Origin: Pithys albifrons albifrons
Lineage: Eukaryota > Chordata > Aves > Passeriformes > Thamnophilidae
Length of the DNA stretch: 64,000 bases
Assembly: GCF_047495875.1 (NCBI RefSeq)
Contig: NC_092497.1
Span: forward strand, 65,991,492-66,055,491
Direction of reading: 5' to 3'
Under the pieces are notes generated by a model, which saw only the letters and a list, made by a program, of their open reading frames with translations, had not been told where the DNA came from and searched no databases. Shown here piece after piece: positions 53,206-63,613 of this stretch. Numbering within the stretch: position 1 is the stretch's first letter; each line of letters opens with the position of its first letter. Position numbers and translations under genes: made by a program.

Positions 53206-56200
53206 GTGAGTATCTATATTTATTGCCATGTGCTTGATTTTCAGATGTCTTTATTGTGAATTTCTTATTTGGCTCTAGCATCAGAGTGGCTAGCCACACC
53301 TTCAAAGATCAGAAGGCTGAAGTTGGGCTCTTACTGTAACTGTTAATACATTTAAATTAACATATAAACTGTCTAATCCAGTAGCAAATGCTGTGCAGTC
53401 CTTGGGAGTTGAAGTTTCACTTGTTCTTACAAAATAAATTACTTGTTTAACGAGAACTCAGATCAAAAGGTGGAACATTAAGATTGAAAGATAACATTTG
53501 ATATTTTCTGCAAGTTATTTACATTTATTTTATGTCACATAATTATGGATTAGTAATATAAAATTAAATATTGGTTTGTGCCTACAATGAACAATTTCAT
53601 AAGTGCATGGAAGGGAGGGCAGTAAAAAGAGAGCATAAATAGACTCACTGTCTTTTGTGTAAGCTACTTATGAATTAATTAATCTAAGGAGCATTATATC
53701 CTCAGCAAAGGCAAAAAGGAAGTGAACACTGAAGGCAAGGCTAAAAAGCTGACTTTTGATTTCAGAGCCACAATAATTGGGTTTTTTATATGCTTGGCTT
53801 TGAGAAAAATCAGTCAGCAGCTTTGAATACCCAAGTGAATGGTAGAAACTGCAATAAAACAATCACAATAATAATAGAACTTCTGAAAGAATGTGAATCT
53901 AGATACATTTCATTTATATATATGTAATCATTTTCACTTATGTAACTATTTTCATCAAAAGGCCTCACATTACTGTGCCAAAATGGCAAATTTACTATTA
54001 CATCTGTAGATAAATTAAGGCACAAGGAAGCTAAGTGACTTGCTGCATTGACCTTCTCGCTTTACCAATGACTTGCAATTGAACTCAAGTCCTCAAAAGC
54101 CTGATCCCTTGAGCTAGTCTCTGAATCTTACCTCCTCTCTTGTACTTAGCGGCTGTATTACGTTGTGAAGATGGAAAGTTTTTTATAAAATATGAAGATT
54201 ATTGTTCTATAGTAACATTAATCTTCAAATCATTTGTCTTATGAACAATTGGTCTTCTGAGGAATAGTGTGAGGTAGATTAGATGAATGATGTTATCTTT
54301 CATATCTGAAGGAATGTGACATAAGGAAAACGAACAACTTTTTCTTATTTAAACCTCTTGAAAAACATGATGACATCAGGGTTTTTTTAAGGTAAATGGA
54401 TAAGCGTATGGAGGTTCAGCAAGATTTAGAACTCCTCAGTACAACAAACATGGGAGATTACTGTAAATTGCTTTGTAACAACCCCTGTCATGAGGGAAAA
54501 TGACAAAGTTTAAAGGTTAGAGGGAGTCCAGGTTGCAGTACTTAGGGCTGTGGAGTCAAACAAGCATTTCAGTCTGCAGGATGGGAAAGAGGAGGCTGCC
54601 ATGTGGCCACAGGTTACATAAAGTCTATGCATGGAGAGTGCAAGGTTAACTTCAAGGCATATTAGTAATTCTTCCTGTGGTCTTTCGACAGTCTGTCTGA
54701 AAGCTCCCAGGACACATGCATACGCATACTGCAGTGTTCTTCAGGTGTGATCTCTGTTGCAGACTCTTACTGAGTCTTTTATGTGATCTCTTAGATCTAA
54801 TAAGGCAAACTTGGATAAATCTTTGAATTTTTGTCATGTTGCAAATTCGTACCAAATATTCTGATACTTGAACATGCAGAAGTTATGACACAATGCACCA
54901 CAATTTGTGTCATCCAGTTTGACATTTGCTAGCTACTCATTTCCGAAGGAGAGTTATATCTGCCAAATGAAACAAATGTTCAAGTGAAATTTTTAATGTT
55001 TTCTACATTTGATTTCTTGATAATTTCTGATATTGACGTTCACAATTAGATTTGAGTTTCATTTGAGATTATTAAATTATCCCTTTACTCCATTAATTGC
55101 TTTTCGACAGTTTCAGTTGTCCCTTTAATTTATGACCTTCTTATAAAATAAAATCTCATGGAGAGAATAGCATACTACACAGACACAATACAGCAGCTGA
55201 AGTCTAAATAAAATAACCTGCTTGATAAAATTGATGATTCAAAATGTAGGATCTGCAATCTGAAATAAATTGGAGCTTTTAGAGATAGTGGGTTTATAGT
55301 TTGCATGAATCATGTTACTATTGAATCTTCAAGAAGCTCTTGTGTTTGCTGTCTAGGGTAGGCAAGTTATTTCCAGAGTGATATGCTGATTTATAACTGA
55401 AGAACTTCCAGTTACTCGTCATTGTAAATGTGCAGTGTATTTCATACAGCAAGCATGACAATCCTCTGGTGTGAAGCAGTTGCCTCCTCCTGCACACTAT
55501 GCCTGAAAACAAATACGTTGACCACTCAGTCAAGGATTTTCTGATCACATGGAGTGGTAGAGTTCATTTCTTACCCAGTTCTTTCACCAGTGATGCAAAA
55601 AGTATTATTACTAACTCTATTATGTGAAAACAAATTACCAAATGTATTGTGCAGGAAAGGAGCAGGAATAGGAGAAACACTGTTCCTGCATCCTGGGGGA
55701 AAATGCCTAAAATGCCATCATTTTAGTAAACAAGATTAAGGTAAATTGACCTTTAAGTTCCTCTAACACAGTGCTAACAGACCAGGCCTGTGCAGTTAGT
55801 AACAGGGACAGAGAGGAACATGGGTGACTTCTGTGACTTTGTTATCCATTGTGTGCTCTGTGCATTTTACATGCACACCAGATTTGTGCATTCCTGTTAG
55901 TTGCAGTAAAAGATTTTTCAGCTGTTCTCAATTAATCTGGCATATTCAGTCATGGCAAGCTTTTAATTTGAGACTAAAAACTCAGTCCATTTGCAAGACC
56001 AAATGCATGATTTTTCAGTTTTATCTATTATAATACTTTTGATAAGTCAGTGTTCTCCTATGTTTGTATTTGGGCTTATTCTTCTAGCCAAATGTGTTGT
56101 TGTCATTCACATAGTCTCATGAAGTCACCTAAGAATGTGGAATGGGACTTATAATTTTATACCAAACTTTAAAGTACTGTTTCTGTGGGAGCCAATACTG

Positions 56201-56911
56201 CAGTCACAGATAATAGCTGAAATTCACAATTGCTAGATGTAGTATTAAAATAGAAAAAAAGTCAGCAGCTACTGAAAAAGCTTAAATGCTTCAAAGCCTC
56301 AGCATTTTAACATTCCCCACACCTAGTTACATTTCCTTTCTCATTTTCTGCTAACGGGGTTCATATTGGATTAAATCTAAACCTAAGCATGATAAAGCTT
56401 TTCATCTTCTGAACAGAGCATTTAAAAGAAATTGCATCAGATTCAATAAAATTCTGTTAACTGGTATTTCCTTAGTTGTCACTCACATTTTCTTTTGTCA
56501 TGATCTTCCTCAACCTTGAATCACAGGATGTTAAAATTAATTTTTTATTTATTTGAACCAAATGAAAAAATTAGAGACAAATAAAGGCGACATGAAATTT
56601 TAATATTCACTCCTGCCTGTCTTGTTACTGTTCAGCATTCCTAATCTAACAACTTTATAATATATATGCCAATGCTGCTTTTGAAGACTCCTTGCTTAGA
56701 TATTATTTTTAAATTAAGTATGTCTTGCAATTCCTAAGAAATAACATTTTTTATGTTTTGACCTAATGTTACTGACCTAAAATAGATAGCAAAATATTTG
56801 TGTATAAATCTTTTCTGTTTACATATGTAATTTTATCTGGAGACTTTTCCAGAAACTTCTTGCAAGGGTTGAATTATGATTTTGTTTTTAAATACCAATT
56901 TTTCCAATTAG
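53206..56911 (+). other. KDM4C: KDM4C intron (about 3.7 kb)
   Basis: Intron from GTGAGT to TTTTTCCAATTAG. It is AT-rich single-copy-looking sequence. I found no transposon with clear ends, no RNA gene and no supported coding region here. Confidence 0.8.
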
Positions 56912-57004
56912 GTTGAGTTTGAAGATGGTTCTCAAATAGTAATGAAGAGAGAAGAAATATATACACTAGATGAAGAACTTCCTAAAAGAGTGAAAGCACG
57001 TCTT
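56912..57004 (+). CDS. KDM4C: KDM4C exon: end of double Tudor domain
   Basis: This exon encodes 31 residues starting [17 protein letters not shown], the last strands of the Tudor pair, and ending in the basic [10 protein letters not shown] linker seen across the KDM4 family. It is 93 nt long and phase 0 at both ends, with acceptor CCAATTAG and donor CTT|GTGAGT. The previous exon closes on MYQ, so the join gives MYQVEFEDG, the continuous family motif. This supports both splice sites. Confidence 0.95.
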
Positions 57005-57328
57005 GTGAGTATTTGCTGATAAAACTTTATAGTATGTATGTGTAAAATGTCAATAACACTATCTTTGGCTTTATTTTGAATTTTCAGTTTAAGCTGGACA
57101 AGTGTTATATGAAGCCTGAATTCATAAGTGTGGCTAAATCAGCACAAATAGCTGACATATCCATTTGCTATTAAGAATGGATAATTGTTTTTCCAGTACA
57201 GGCAAATGCTGTTGTGAAACATAATTCTTGTCTCCTAAAAGGGACATCATGTTTGATGATCTGTCAGATTGTGAATGACCAAGTTAGTAAATTTAAATTG
57301 ACATACATTCTGTTTTTTCAGTATGCTT

Positions 57329-57338
57329 ATAACTTGTA
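57329..57338. repeat. 5' target-site duplication of the 5S SINE
   Basis: ATAACTTGTA, identical to 57654-57663. Confidence 0.9.
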
Positions 57339-57653
57339 GGCAGTTCAATGCCATCCTGACACCTGATCCTGTCAGATCTCGGAAGCCAAGCAGGGTCAGC
57401 CCTGGTTAGTACTTGGATGGGAGACCTCCTGGCAATGCCGGGGGCTGTAGGTTCTAGTCCTGAGGACTTCACTGTCACTGTCCAAGCTCGCTTGGCCATG
57501 GCAGATGAACCTCAGGAGTTAAAGGGTGGGGCCAGTTCTGCGCACGCTGTGCCTCACCTAAAAAATCCACTGCACAGGCTGGAAGGGCACACCCACATTG
57601 GGAGAGCCCTGCCCAAATCTGTGTTCGCGAAGCCCAGCCATACATACATATAC
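57339..57653 (+). mobile_element. SINE with a 5S-rRNA-derived head and (CATA)n tail
   Basis: Bases about 57345-57453 align with almost the whole of vertebrate 5S rRNA. The pol III internal promoter is kept: A-box AAGCCAAGCAGGGTC at 57383-57397, an intermediate element near 57400-57405, and C-box TTGGATGGGAGACCTCCT at 57413-57430 with one change. A non-5S body of about 180 bases follows, then a CATACATACATATACAT tail. ATAACTTGTA is repeated exactly at 57329-57338 and 57654-57663, so this is a retroposed insertion, not a 5S gene. The short tetranucleotide tail suggests mobilisation by an RTE-type LINE rather than CR1 (inference). It lies sense in the last KDM4C intron. Confidence 0.9.
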
Positions 57654-57663
57654 ATAACTTGTA
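57654..57663. repeat. 3' target-site duplication of the 5S SINE
   Basis: ATAACTTGTA, directly after the CATA tail and identical to 57329-57338. Confidence 0.9.
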
Positions 57664-58334
57664 TAATTTTTAAAAAACTTTCCAGCTTCTCAGACCTTTG
57701 TAATTTTAAAAGCCTTGAATTTAATAAAAATGCAATTAACTTTTTCTAAGAAAAAATGTGACTGATCAGAACTCATTGTCACTGGCAGGACTCATCAACA
57801 TTTCACTAGTCTTTGGTTTAAAACCAAATCGTTGCTGCTTTTTATGTTTTCTGCAGTTTCAAACAATATCCACCAGCTAGACATTTTTATGTATATATGT
57901 CATATGGGAAAGTGCTGAGGTTCACAAAAAGCATAAGGCTTAAAGGTTGAAAACGGAAAGTCCTTCCATACAGTTATTGGAGGAGATGACTGCTCTTACC
58001 TGTCTTAGGGCAGTGCTTTCTATTGCAAAATGCAGTGGTCAGATATTCTTGGTCAAGAAACCTTTTTGTCAATGAATTTGGGATAACTGCACAAATCTTT
58101 CAATGCGAAGACTGTCTAGGGTTAAGATAGTTGTCATGGAAAATGTAAAAGGACCCATCTGGTTATATTTATCGGAGTTTTTCACTAGACTTGGAAAGCA
58201 TACCATTGCCATTTTTTGTTTCAGAGACTATATGGAAGAGGCATGTCTAATAAACTAGATGCTCTCCAGAGTGCTAACTGTTGAATTTCATTCAGGATAA
58301 TAATATTTGGGTTTAGGCTATTGTTTATAGCTGT

Positions 58335-58383
58335 GTATGTATGTATGTATGTATGTATTTATTAATCTATCTATCTAATCTAG

Positions 58384-58418
<35 letters not shown>
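58335..58418. repeat. (TGTA)n followed by (ATCT)n microsatellites
   Basis: A TGTA run at 58335-58359 is followed after a few bases by an ATCT run to 58418, interrupted once by AATCTAGC. These are ordinary intronic tetranucleotide repeats. Confidence 0.95.
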
Positions 58419-59154
58419 ACACCATTGGGTGTTAACTATAGGTTAAAAACATTAACTTTGGTTAACACACCACAGCCAATGCATGATTTTCTTGCATGAT
58501 TTTCTACTAGTGCCTTGAATTCTAGAAATATGTAGGTTAGTGCTCAAGGTATGCCCAACACCTCCTTTGCCTCCTCTTGCTGAACATAGTGCAAGTTAGA
58601 GGAGGCTTATGGTACAATTTTTGTATTGAAGTAAATTACGCCCATTCCTTCTAAATTGTTTTTTTCTTAATCTTGGGAATTTTTCCATTACTTCAGCAGT
58701 GAAAATTGTTCCAAAATATTTTGCCTCCAATTTTTCCCAAATGGCTTGCTGTTCCATGTCCCACTGCTTCGTTAATGTGAACTCCCAACTGTTTTAAGTT
58801 TGCAAAATGACTGAACTGTGACTCTGATTGTTTGCAAATTAGTGTGCAAGTTTCTTTTCAGGAGTCCATGCCATAGCACCTTGCATTTAGAACATTGCTG
58901 GGTAGCCCAAAGTTGTGAATAATACTTGATATTGCTAGGATCCAACCTGCCCAACAGTTGCATCGCTTCTATATTGCTGGTTTTTTACCTAGAATTGGAG
59001 GGAGTGTGTTATCTCTGGCTAAAAGCTGAACTGAAAACTGGTGTTAGTCAAACAAGCCTAAGGAAGATTATAGACCTAGAGAATTAAATAATAGTACATG
59101 CAAAATATAGAAAAGTAAGTGTTACGTGTATGTGTAATTAATGTCTGGTTTTAG

Positions 59155-59331
59155 TCTACAGCCTCTGACATGAGATTTGAAGACACATTTTATGGATCAG
59201 ATGTTATCTTGGGAGAAAAGAAGAGGCAGAGAGTATTGAGTTCTCGCTTTAAGAATGAATATGTGGATGATCCAGGATACCGCACCTTCTTAAAAACCTC
59301 ATTCCAAAAGAAATGCCAGAAGGGACTATAA
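59155..59331 (+). CDS. KDM4C: KDM4C terminal coding exon and stop codon
   Basis: This exon encodes the last 58 residues and a TAA stop at 59329-59331. It begins [16 protein letters not shown], runs through the basic [15 protein letters not shown] segment and ends [10 protein letters not shown]. This tail lies after the Tudor domains and is specific to KDM4C among its paralogues, so it is the best evidence for the gene name. The acceptor is TTTTAG, phase 0. The basic cluster KKRQR could act as a nuclear-localisation or nucleic-acid contact patch (inference). An antisense frame over 59190-59372 is a shadow of this exon. Confidence 0.96.
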   Translation, partial: STASDMRFEDTFYGSDVILGEKKRQRVLSSRFKNEYVDDPGYRTFLKTSFQKKCQKGL

Positions 59332-59581
59332 AGGAAACAGAAGAAGAGAGAGTGATATTGATTAAAAAGCATGTGACGTTATTTGCAATTGTTTTTTATT
59401 TAATTGAACACTCTGTTTTACAATGAACTAATCTATACACCAGCCTCGTAAACTGAAGTACTTGAGTTCTGTTTTCTTTAGATAATGTATTAAACATTTT
59501 TTAATGTTTTGCATTACAGAACTAGGGGGAAAACCAAGAGAGATTACCAAGTGATGTGCTGAAGAAAAGTTTCAGTCCTGC
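59332..59581 (+). other. KDM4C: Proximal KDM4C 3' UTR
   Basis: About 250 bases lie between the stop codon and the 5' end of the retroviral LTR at 59582. As the segment directly follows the terminal coding exon, it should be 3' UTR at least as far as the first used cleavage site. It is AT-rich and contains one plausible hexamer at 59489. Confidence 0.75.
59489..59494 (+). promoter_or_regulatory. Candidate KDM4C polyadenylation signal (ATTAAA)
   Basis: ATTAAA is the commonest variant of the AATAAA hexamer. It lies about 158 bases after the stop, followed by a T-rich stretch and a CA at 59515-59516 at the usual cleavage distance. This would give a short 3' UTR. Usage is not proven from sequence. 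Confidence 0.5.
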
Positions 59582-60245
59582 TGTCCTAGGTTTTCTTATG
59601 GGGGATAGAGCTTCAAGCAGTGTGGGCGTGGCTAAGTTTATATTTTGTACCACCTACTTCTTCACTGGAGGGCGTGGCTTTGAGGGACTTAAAAAAGGCA
59701 CACATGCTGCAACTACACCATTTTCATTCCGTTTCTTCCTTGAGGAAGCTGCTGGGAGCAGCACTGTGGACTCTGAAAAGCAGCAAATGCAGTCATGTGG
59801 CTCCAAAAAAGCTGCTCTTGCAACCAAAATGCAATTCCAAAGTGGTGGTATTGTGCAGAGCAGAGCAGTCTGGAAGCAGCCACTGCAGCACAGCACAGAT
59901 GATCTTGCTTTTTGGGAGTTTGTCCATCTTTTTTCTTCTTTTCAGGCTCAGGGATGGGGAACGCCAGCTGCAGATAGTGTCTGCCACCTTCTCTTTGTCT
60001 CAGGAGGTCATGTGGAACTAAGTCGAGGTAGTGAATACCTTTTGCGTGTAAAGCACCTTCTCTTCTATACTTTTGTCATTAATATTTTTGCTGTTACTGT
60101 GCGCTACTTATTCCTTTTTTGTTTGTTATCAGTAAATTGTTATCTCAACCCATAGTCTCTGCCTTTGTCTCTCACCAGAGAGGGTCAGGAGAGAGGGGAA
60201 CAGCTTACTGGAGTTTAATTTATGCTTGTTTTTTAAAGCACCACA
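59582..60245 (+). mobile_element. 5' LTR of the endogenous retrovirus (664 bp)
   Basis: Starts TGTCCTAGGTTTTC and ends AAAGCACCACA. It is shared with the 3' LTR over blocks such as GTGGCTAAGTTT, TGTCTGCCACC, GTAAAGCACCTTCT and TTTTTTAAA. The 199-residue frame at 59556-60155 and the overlapping 133-residue frame are chance frames in the LTR. AGTAAA near 60132 is a weak candidate polyadenylation hexamer. Confidence 0.88.
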
Positions 60246-60251
60246 TTTAAT

Positions 60252-60269
60252 TGGCGCCCAGTGTAGGGT
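60252..60269 (+). other. Primer binding site, tRNA-Lys type
   Basis: TGGCGCCCA begins six bases after the LTR end and is followed by GTGTAGGGT. The first nine bases match the 3' end complement of lysine tRNAs, as in several animal retrovirus groups. The second half is diverged. Confidence 0.8.
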
Positions 60270-61400
60270 ATGAGACGGTTGAGATAACAACAGATGTTCT
60301 GAGAGCAGGTTGGAAACAATTTTGATCTAACCATTTGTGTATTAGGTATGGACTTTCCCGTTTACAGTGTTGCTCAATCTCTTCATCTGCTTGTGGTACC
60401 TAACCCTTGTATGCTTCCATATATACACTATGTATCTACTGTGGTGATTTTTTTTTTAAGGATCAGGATTGCTTTGTTGCTGTACCGTGTGATACCAGTT
60501 TATTGCCTGATAACATCAATGGCAATGGCGATCATTTGGGATGTGTATTCAGTGTTGTTCTTTGGTTCTGGCCTTGGCTGCTACCTCTAGGGATTCATTA
60601 ATAATTGTACCCAGCCTATGGGGGAACAGAGGAGGATGATTTTCCCCAGCCTTTTACCCGTTTTTCCTCCTTCAGGCCTGCTAGTTTCTGAGAATTTTGA
60701 ATTCCCTTTGGATGTTAAGGAAAGCATGATCTTGTTGTTAAGTCTGCTGTGTCTCCTCAATATAGTCTACAACATGTTTGAAGTCAAGTGTGGTCTGCAC
60801 CATGTTTAGAGTCAGGACCAATATTTCTAGGGAAGTTGTCCAGAGACCTGTTCCAGGGATGGGTAGTCATGAGTGGCACGGAATGCAGGAGAAAATAAGC
60901 CAGCTTTTGAAGGATTATTCTGCTCCAATGGTTTGGAATTTCACTCCTGAAAAGTACAGGACCCTGATAAAGTGACAGAATATTTGAAAGGAAATTGTGT
61001 GACAGTTCCAGAGAGGTACGAAGTTTCGCAGTGTGCTGGGCCCTGTCTACTATTTATCAGATGGTGCTGGTAACCAGACAGCACGCTCACGAGTAAGAGG
61101 AGGAAAACAAACCAAGAAGGACTATGGCCACTCAAACTGCAGCTGAGCCAGAGGATCAACCTGGCCCAATAGCAGTCACTCCTGTACAAAAGAAGAATTC
61201 CAGGACCAAATCAGTTTGTGTAGTGAGTGACAAAGAGGAAGCAGGACCCTCACAAACAGAGGAAGACACAGAGATAACCACCCAATGCTTATCCATGAGT
61301 GAGCTGCAAGATATGCCAAAAAATTTCATCTACCAGTCAGGTTGAGCCCCTGGTGACCTGGCTGCTCCAATGGTGGGATATTGTGGGCTGCTGAATTGTG
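60270..61400 (+). pseudogene. Retroviral leader and gag-like remnant
   Basis: Non-coding leader and a degraded gag region. The best-preserved piece is an open frame at 61124-61345 with an acidic, Ser/Thr/Glu-rich linker followed by sequence resembling the start of a capsid region. Upstream frames are broken by stops. The gag similarity ends near 61365-61400, where pol-like sequence begins, marking a deletion junction. Function is lost. Confidence 0.6.
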
Positions 61401-62330
61401 GCATGACATCACTGCCAGGAAAGAGATGTTAGCTGTAAAAGTATGTCATGTAGATGCCCATGTACCCACGAGTCAGGCTGCTGAGGAGCATCACAACAAA
61501 CAGGTGGATCAAGGTGCCATGATTAAAGTGTCTCAGGAGGATCTGGGCTGACAACATGAGAGTGAATTATTTCTGGCTTGGTCACCTTGGCTTGGATGCC
61601 TCAGAACACGACGGAAGTGATGCAACATACAGGTGGACTTGTGATCAAGGGATGGAGTTAACCCACGTTGTCCATAACTCTGAAATGTGCTGCAATCAAG
61701 CAGGCCCAAGGGGTAAAGCCTCTGTGGTGTGGTGGACGATGGTTGAAATACACATATGAGGAGGCCTGGCAGATTAATTACATCACACTGCCCAAACCCA
61801 CCAAAGCCAGCACTGCATGCTGACAATTTTAAAAAAAGCACTGGATGGTGGAAGACCCACCCTGTGCCTCACACCGCTGCCCAGAACACCATCTTGGGGC
61901 TTGAAAAGCAAGTTCATTGGTGACGTGGCTCCCCAGAGAGGACTGAGTCATACAACAGGACTCATTTCAGAAATAGCCTCTGTAACACCTGGGCCAGCAA
62001 GCCACAGTATTGATGGGTATATCTTATTTCCTATCATGCACCAGCCTCTGGGAGAATTAAACATTACAATGAAGTGCTAAAAACCATGTTGAAAGTAGTG
62101 GATGATGCGACCTTTGAACATTGAGATCTACATTTAGTGAAGGCCACTGGTTAACACTAGAATCTGGCCCTGGCCAATCAGGACCTTCATGTACCGTAGG
62201 AGGGAGTAAAGTCCCCATGCTGCATATGAGGAATGTATTAGGGAAGACAGTTTGGATTTGTCTGCTTCAAGCAAAGGCAAACCCATACATGAGATTTTTG
62301 CTCAAGAACCTGCATGTGCTTTGTGGGTAA
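61401..62330 (+). pseudogene. Retroviral pol remnant: integrase region, inactivated
   Basis: Pieces in shifting frames match the RNase H/integrase end of pol: an HHCC-type zinc-binding region around 61450-61700, then the DDE catalytic core from about 61750 to 62080 and more C-terminal sequence after it. The first catalytic Asp block (in the AWQI.YITLP context near 61766) reads Asn, and the Asp of the block preceding THF near 61950 reads Tyr. Stops and frameshifts also interrupt it, so it is dead several times over. Confidence 0.75.
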
Positions 62331-62798
62331 TGCAAAGGGATGGTGAAACATGATGTGTATCTTAAGATGATTTGATTCTTGGGGTTAGAACAGTCTGTAA
62401 TGTTGAATTGTATAATACTGTTTGTGGAATGACTCTGACACTGTTGGCCTTAACTACCATGGACAATGAGGATGGACTGCTCCAGATACACCAGTTGTGA
62501 GCTCCTTACGCAGGTTGCAACCAGCAGACAGCACTCCAACCCTCCTGCCCTGGAAGACATGTGGGATGGATAGAACCCACAATCATGAACTAAATGGAAC
62601 TCACTAGACATCTTGGAGGGACAGCCATTGACTATGAAAATGATACCTGGGCTTGTGTGTGTGTACCTATATCTATCTATATCTATATATCTATCTATAT
62701 CTATCTATATCTAATCTATATCTATGTATATATAGATATATATTTGGAAGGTATAAGATCTGGACAAGATGTAGCTGTAGAGAATAAGGGGTGGATAA
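62331..62798 (+). other. 3' internal retroviral sequence with polypurine tract
   Basis: Short stretch without recognisable env. It includes an (ATCT)n microsatellite at 62668-62745 and ends in a purine-rich AGAATAAGGGGTGG (62781-62794) immediately before the LTR, where the polypurine primer is expected. Confidence 0.55.
62668..62745. repeat. (ATCT)n/(TATA) microsatellite inside the retrovirus
   Basis: Imperfect ATCT and ATATCT repeats followed by TATATAGATATATA. Present only in the internal retroviral region. Confidence 0.9.
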
Positions 62799-63613
62799 TG
62801 TCCTAGGTTTCCTGACAGGGAGTGTAGCCTAGTGTGGGTGTGGCTAAGTTTCTATTCTGTACTACACTCTTCATCACTGGGGAACATGGCTTCAGGGGGG
62901 TGGAACAAAGGCATGCGCTCCAGAAGTATGCTGTTTTCATTCCTCAGCACTGTGAACTCTCTACATCCCCTGCCACTGCCTGTTTCTTTTATGTCCCCTC
63001 CCATCCCTCAGTGAACAGCGCTCCAAGCAACAAACACAGCTGAGCCGTGGCCCAGCTCTGAGTGCTGAACACACAGCAGGCACAGCTCAGAAAAAACAGT
63101 GGACACAGCTGCACCATGGCTTTGAAAGTGGTGAACACAGCCAATATGTGGTTTCTAAATGGTGGTGCCATGTGGACTCAAACCAGTAGAGCAGTCCAGA
63201 AGCAGGCAGCACAGTGCAACACTGGCGATCTGGTTTTTTGGGGATATGTCCTTTGTTTTTTGTTGTCTCAGGGATGGTGACACCAGATGCAGAGAGTGTC
63301 TGCCACCTTGTCTTTGTCTCAGGAGGCCATGTGGTACTGCCTATTAGAGTGTCAGCAACCTTGTGTTTGTCTCAGCAGCCACGTGGACCTAAGTTTAGGT
63401 AGTGGACACTTTTTGTGTGTAAAGCACCTTCTATTTTCTACACTGTTGTCTTTAATATTGTTGCTGTTACTGTACGTTTCTTATTCCATTGCTGTTTGTT
63501 TTCAGTAAATTGTTAACTCATAGTCTTTGTCCCTCTCTCACCAGAGGGGGGTGGGGAAAGGGGGAATGGCTTATTTGGAGTTTAATTCCCAGCTTGTTTT
63601 TTAAACCACCACA
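62799..63613 (+). mobile_element. 3' LTR of the endogenous retrovirus (815 bp)
   Basis: Starts TGTCCTAGGTTTCC and ends AAACCACCACA. It is about 150 bp longer than the 5' LTR, partly through an imperfect duplication of a 53-base unit (63296 and 63349; the unit begins GTGTC and contains TTTGTCTCAG) and through AACACAGC-type near-repeats at about 63015-63140. All open frames across it are chance frames. Confidence 0.88.

Larger units (their letters stand above)
57005..59154 (+). other. KDM4C: Last KDM4C intron (about 2.15 kb)
   Basis: Intron from GTGAGT to TCTGGTTTTAG. It contains the 5S-rRNA-derived SINE (57339-57653) and tetranucleotide repeats (58335-58418). The rest (57664-58330 and 58420-59154) shows no further recognisable feature. 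Confidence 0.9.
27153..59331 (+). other. KDM4C: 3' part of KDM4C gene (five terminal coding exons plus introns)
   Basis: KDM4C is a nuclear Fe(II)/2-oxoglutarate-dependent JmjC demethylase acting on methylated H3K9 and H3K36. Only the reader half is here: five exons of 62, 57, 40, 31 and 58 codons plus a stop, together 248 residues of a protein that is about 1,050 residues long in mammals. All junctions are GT-AG and phase 0, and the joined frame stays open. The tail, with [16 protein letters not shown] and SFQKKCQK, is the feature that separates KDM4C from its paralogues KDM4A and KDM4B; KDM4D lacks these domains altogether. Introns measure about 6.3, 19.2, 3.7 and 2.2 kb. The exon encoding the preceding part of the PHD module was not found in 1-27152 and probably lies upstream of the window. 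The paralogue assignment rests on recalled family sequence, not on an alignment. Confidence 0.95.
59582..63613 (+). mobile_element. Decayed, internally deleted endogenous retrovirus (4.0 kb)
   Basis: Two related LTRs (59582-60245 and 62799-63613) flank about 2.55 kb. A lysine-type primer binding site follows the first LTR, which fixes the + orientation, the same as KDM4C. The interior keeps gag-like sequence and then jumps to the integrase end of pol. Protease, most of reverse transcriptase and any env are absent. Stops and frameshifts are frequent. The flanks CCTGC (59577-59581) and CTTGT (63614-63618) may be a 5-bp target duplication decayed by two C/T transitions. Lys PBS use suggests a betaretrovirus-like (class II) lineage, but this is not proven. 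The element cannot be functional. Confidence 0.88.

Noticed and set aside
57345..57453. A functional 5S rRNA gene
   Set aside because: It is diverged from 5S, is fused to a non-5S body with a CATA tail, and is bounded by target-site duplications, so it is a retroposon.
59556..60155. Longest open frame in the window (199 residues, + strand) plus an overlapping 133-residue frame
   Set aside because: It lies almost wholly in the 5' LTR, has no domain, and the 3' LTR does not preserve it. LTRs do not normally encode protein here.
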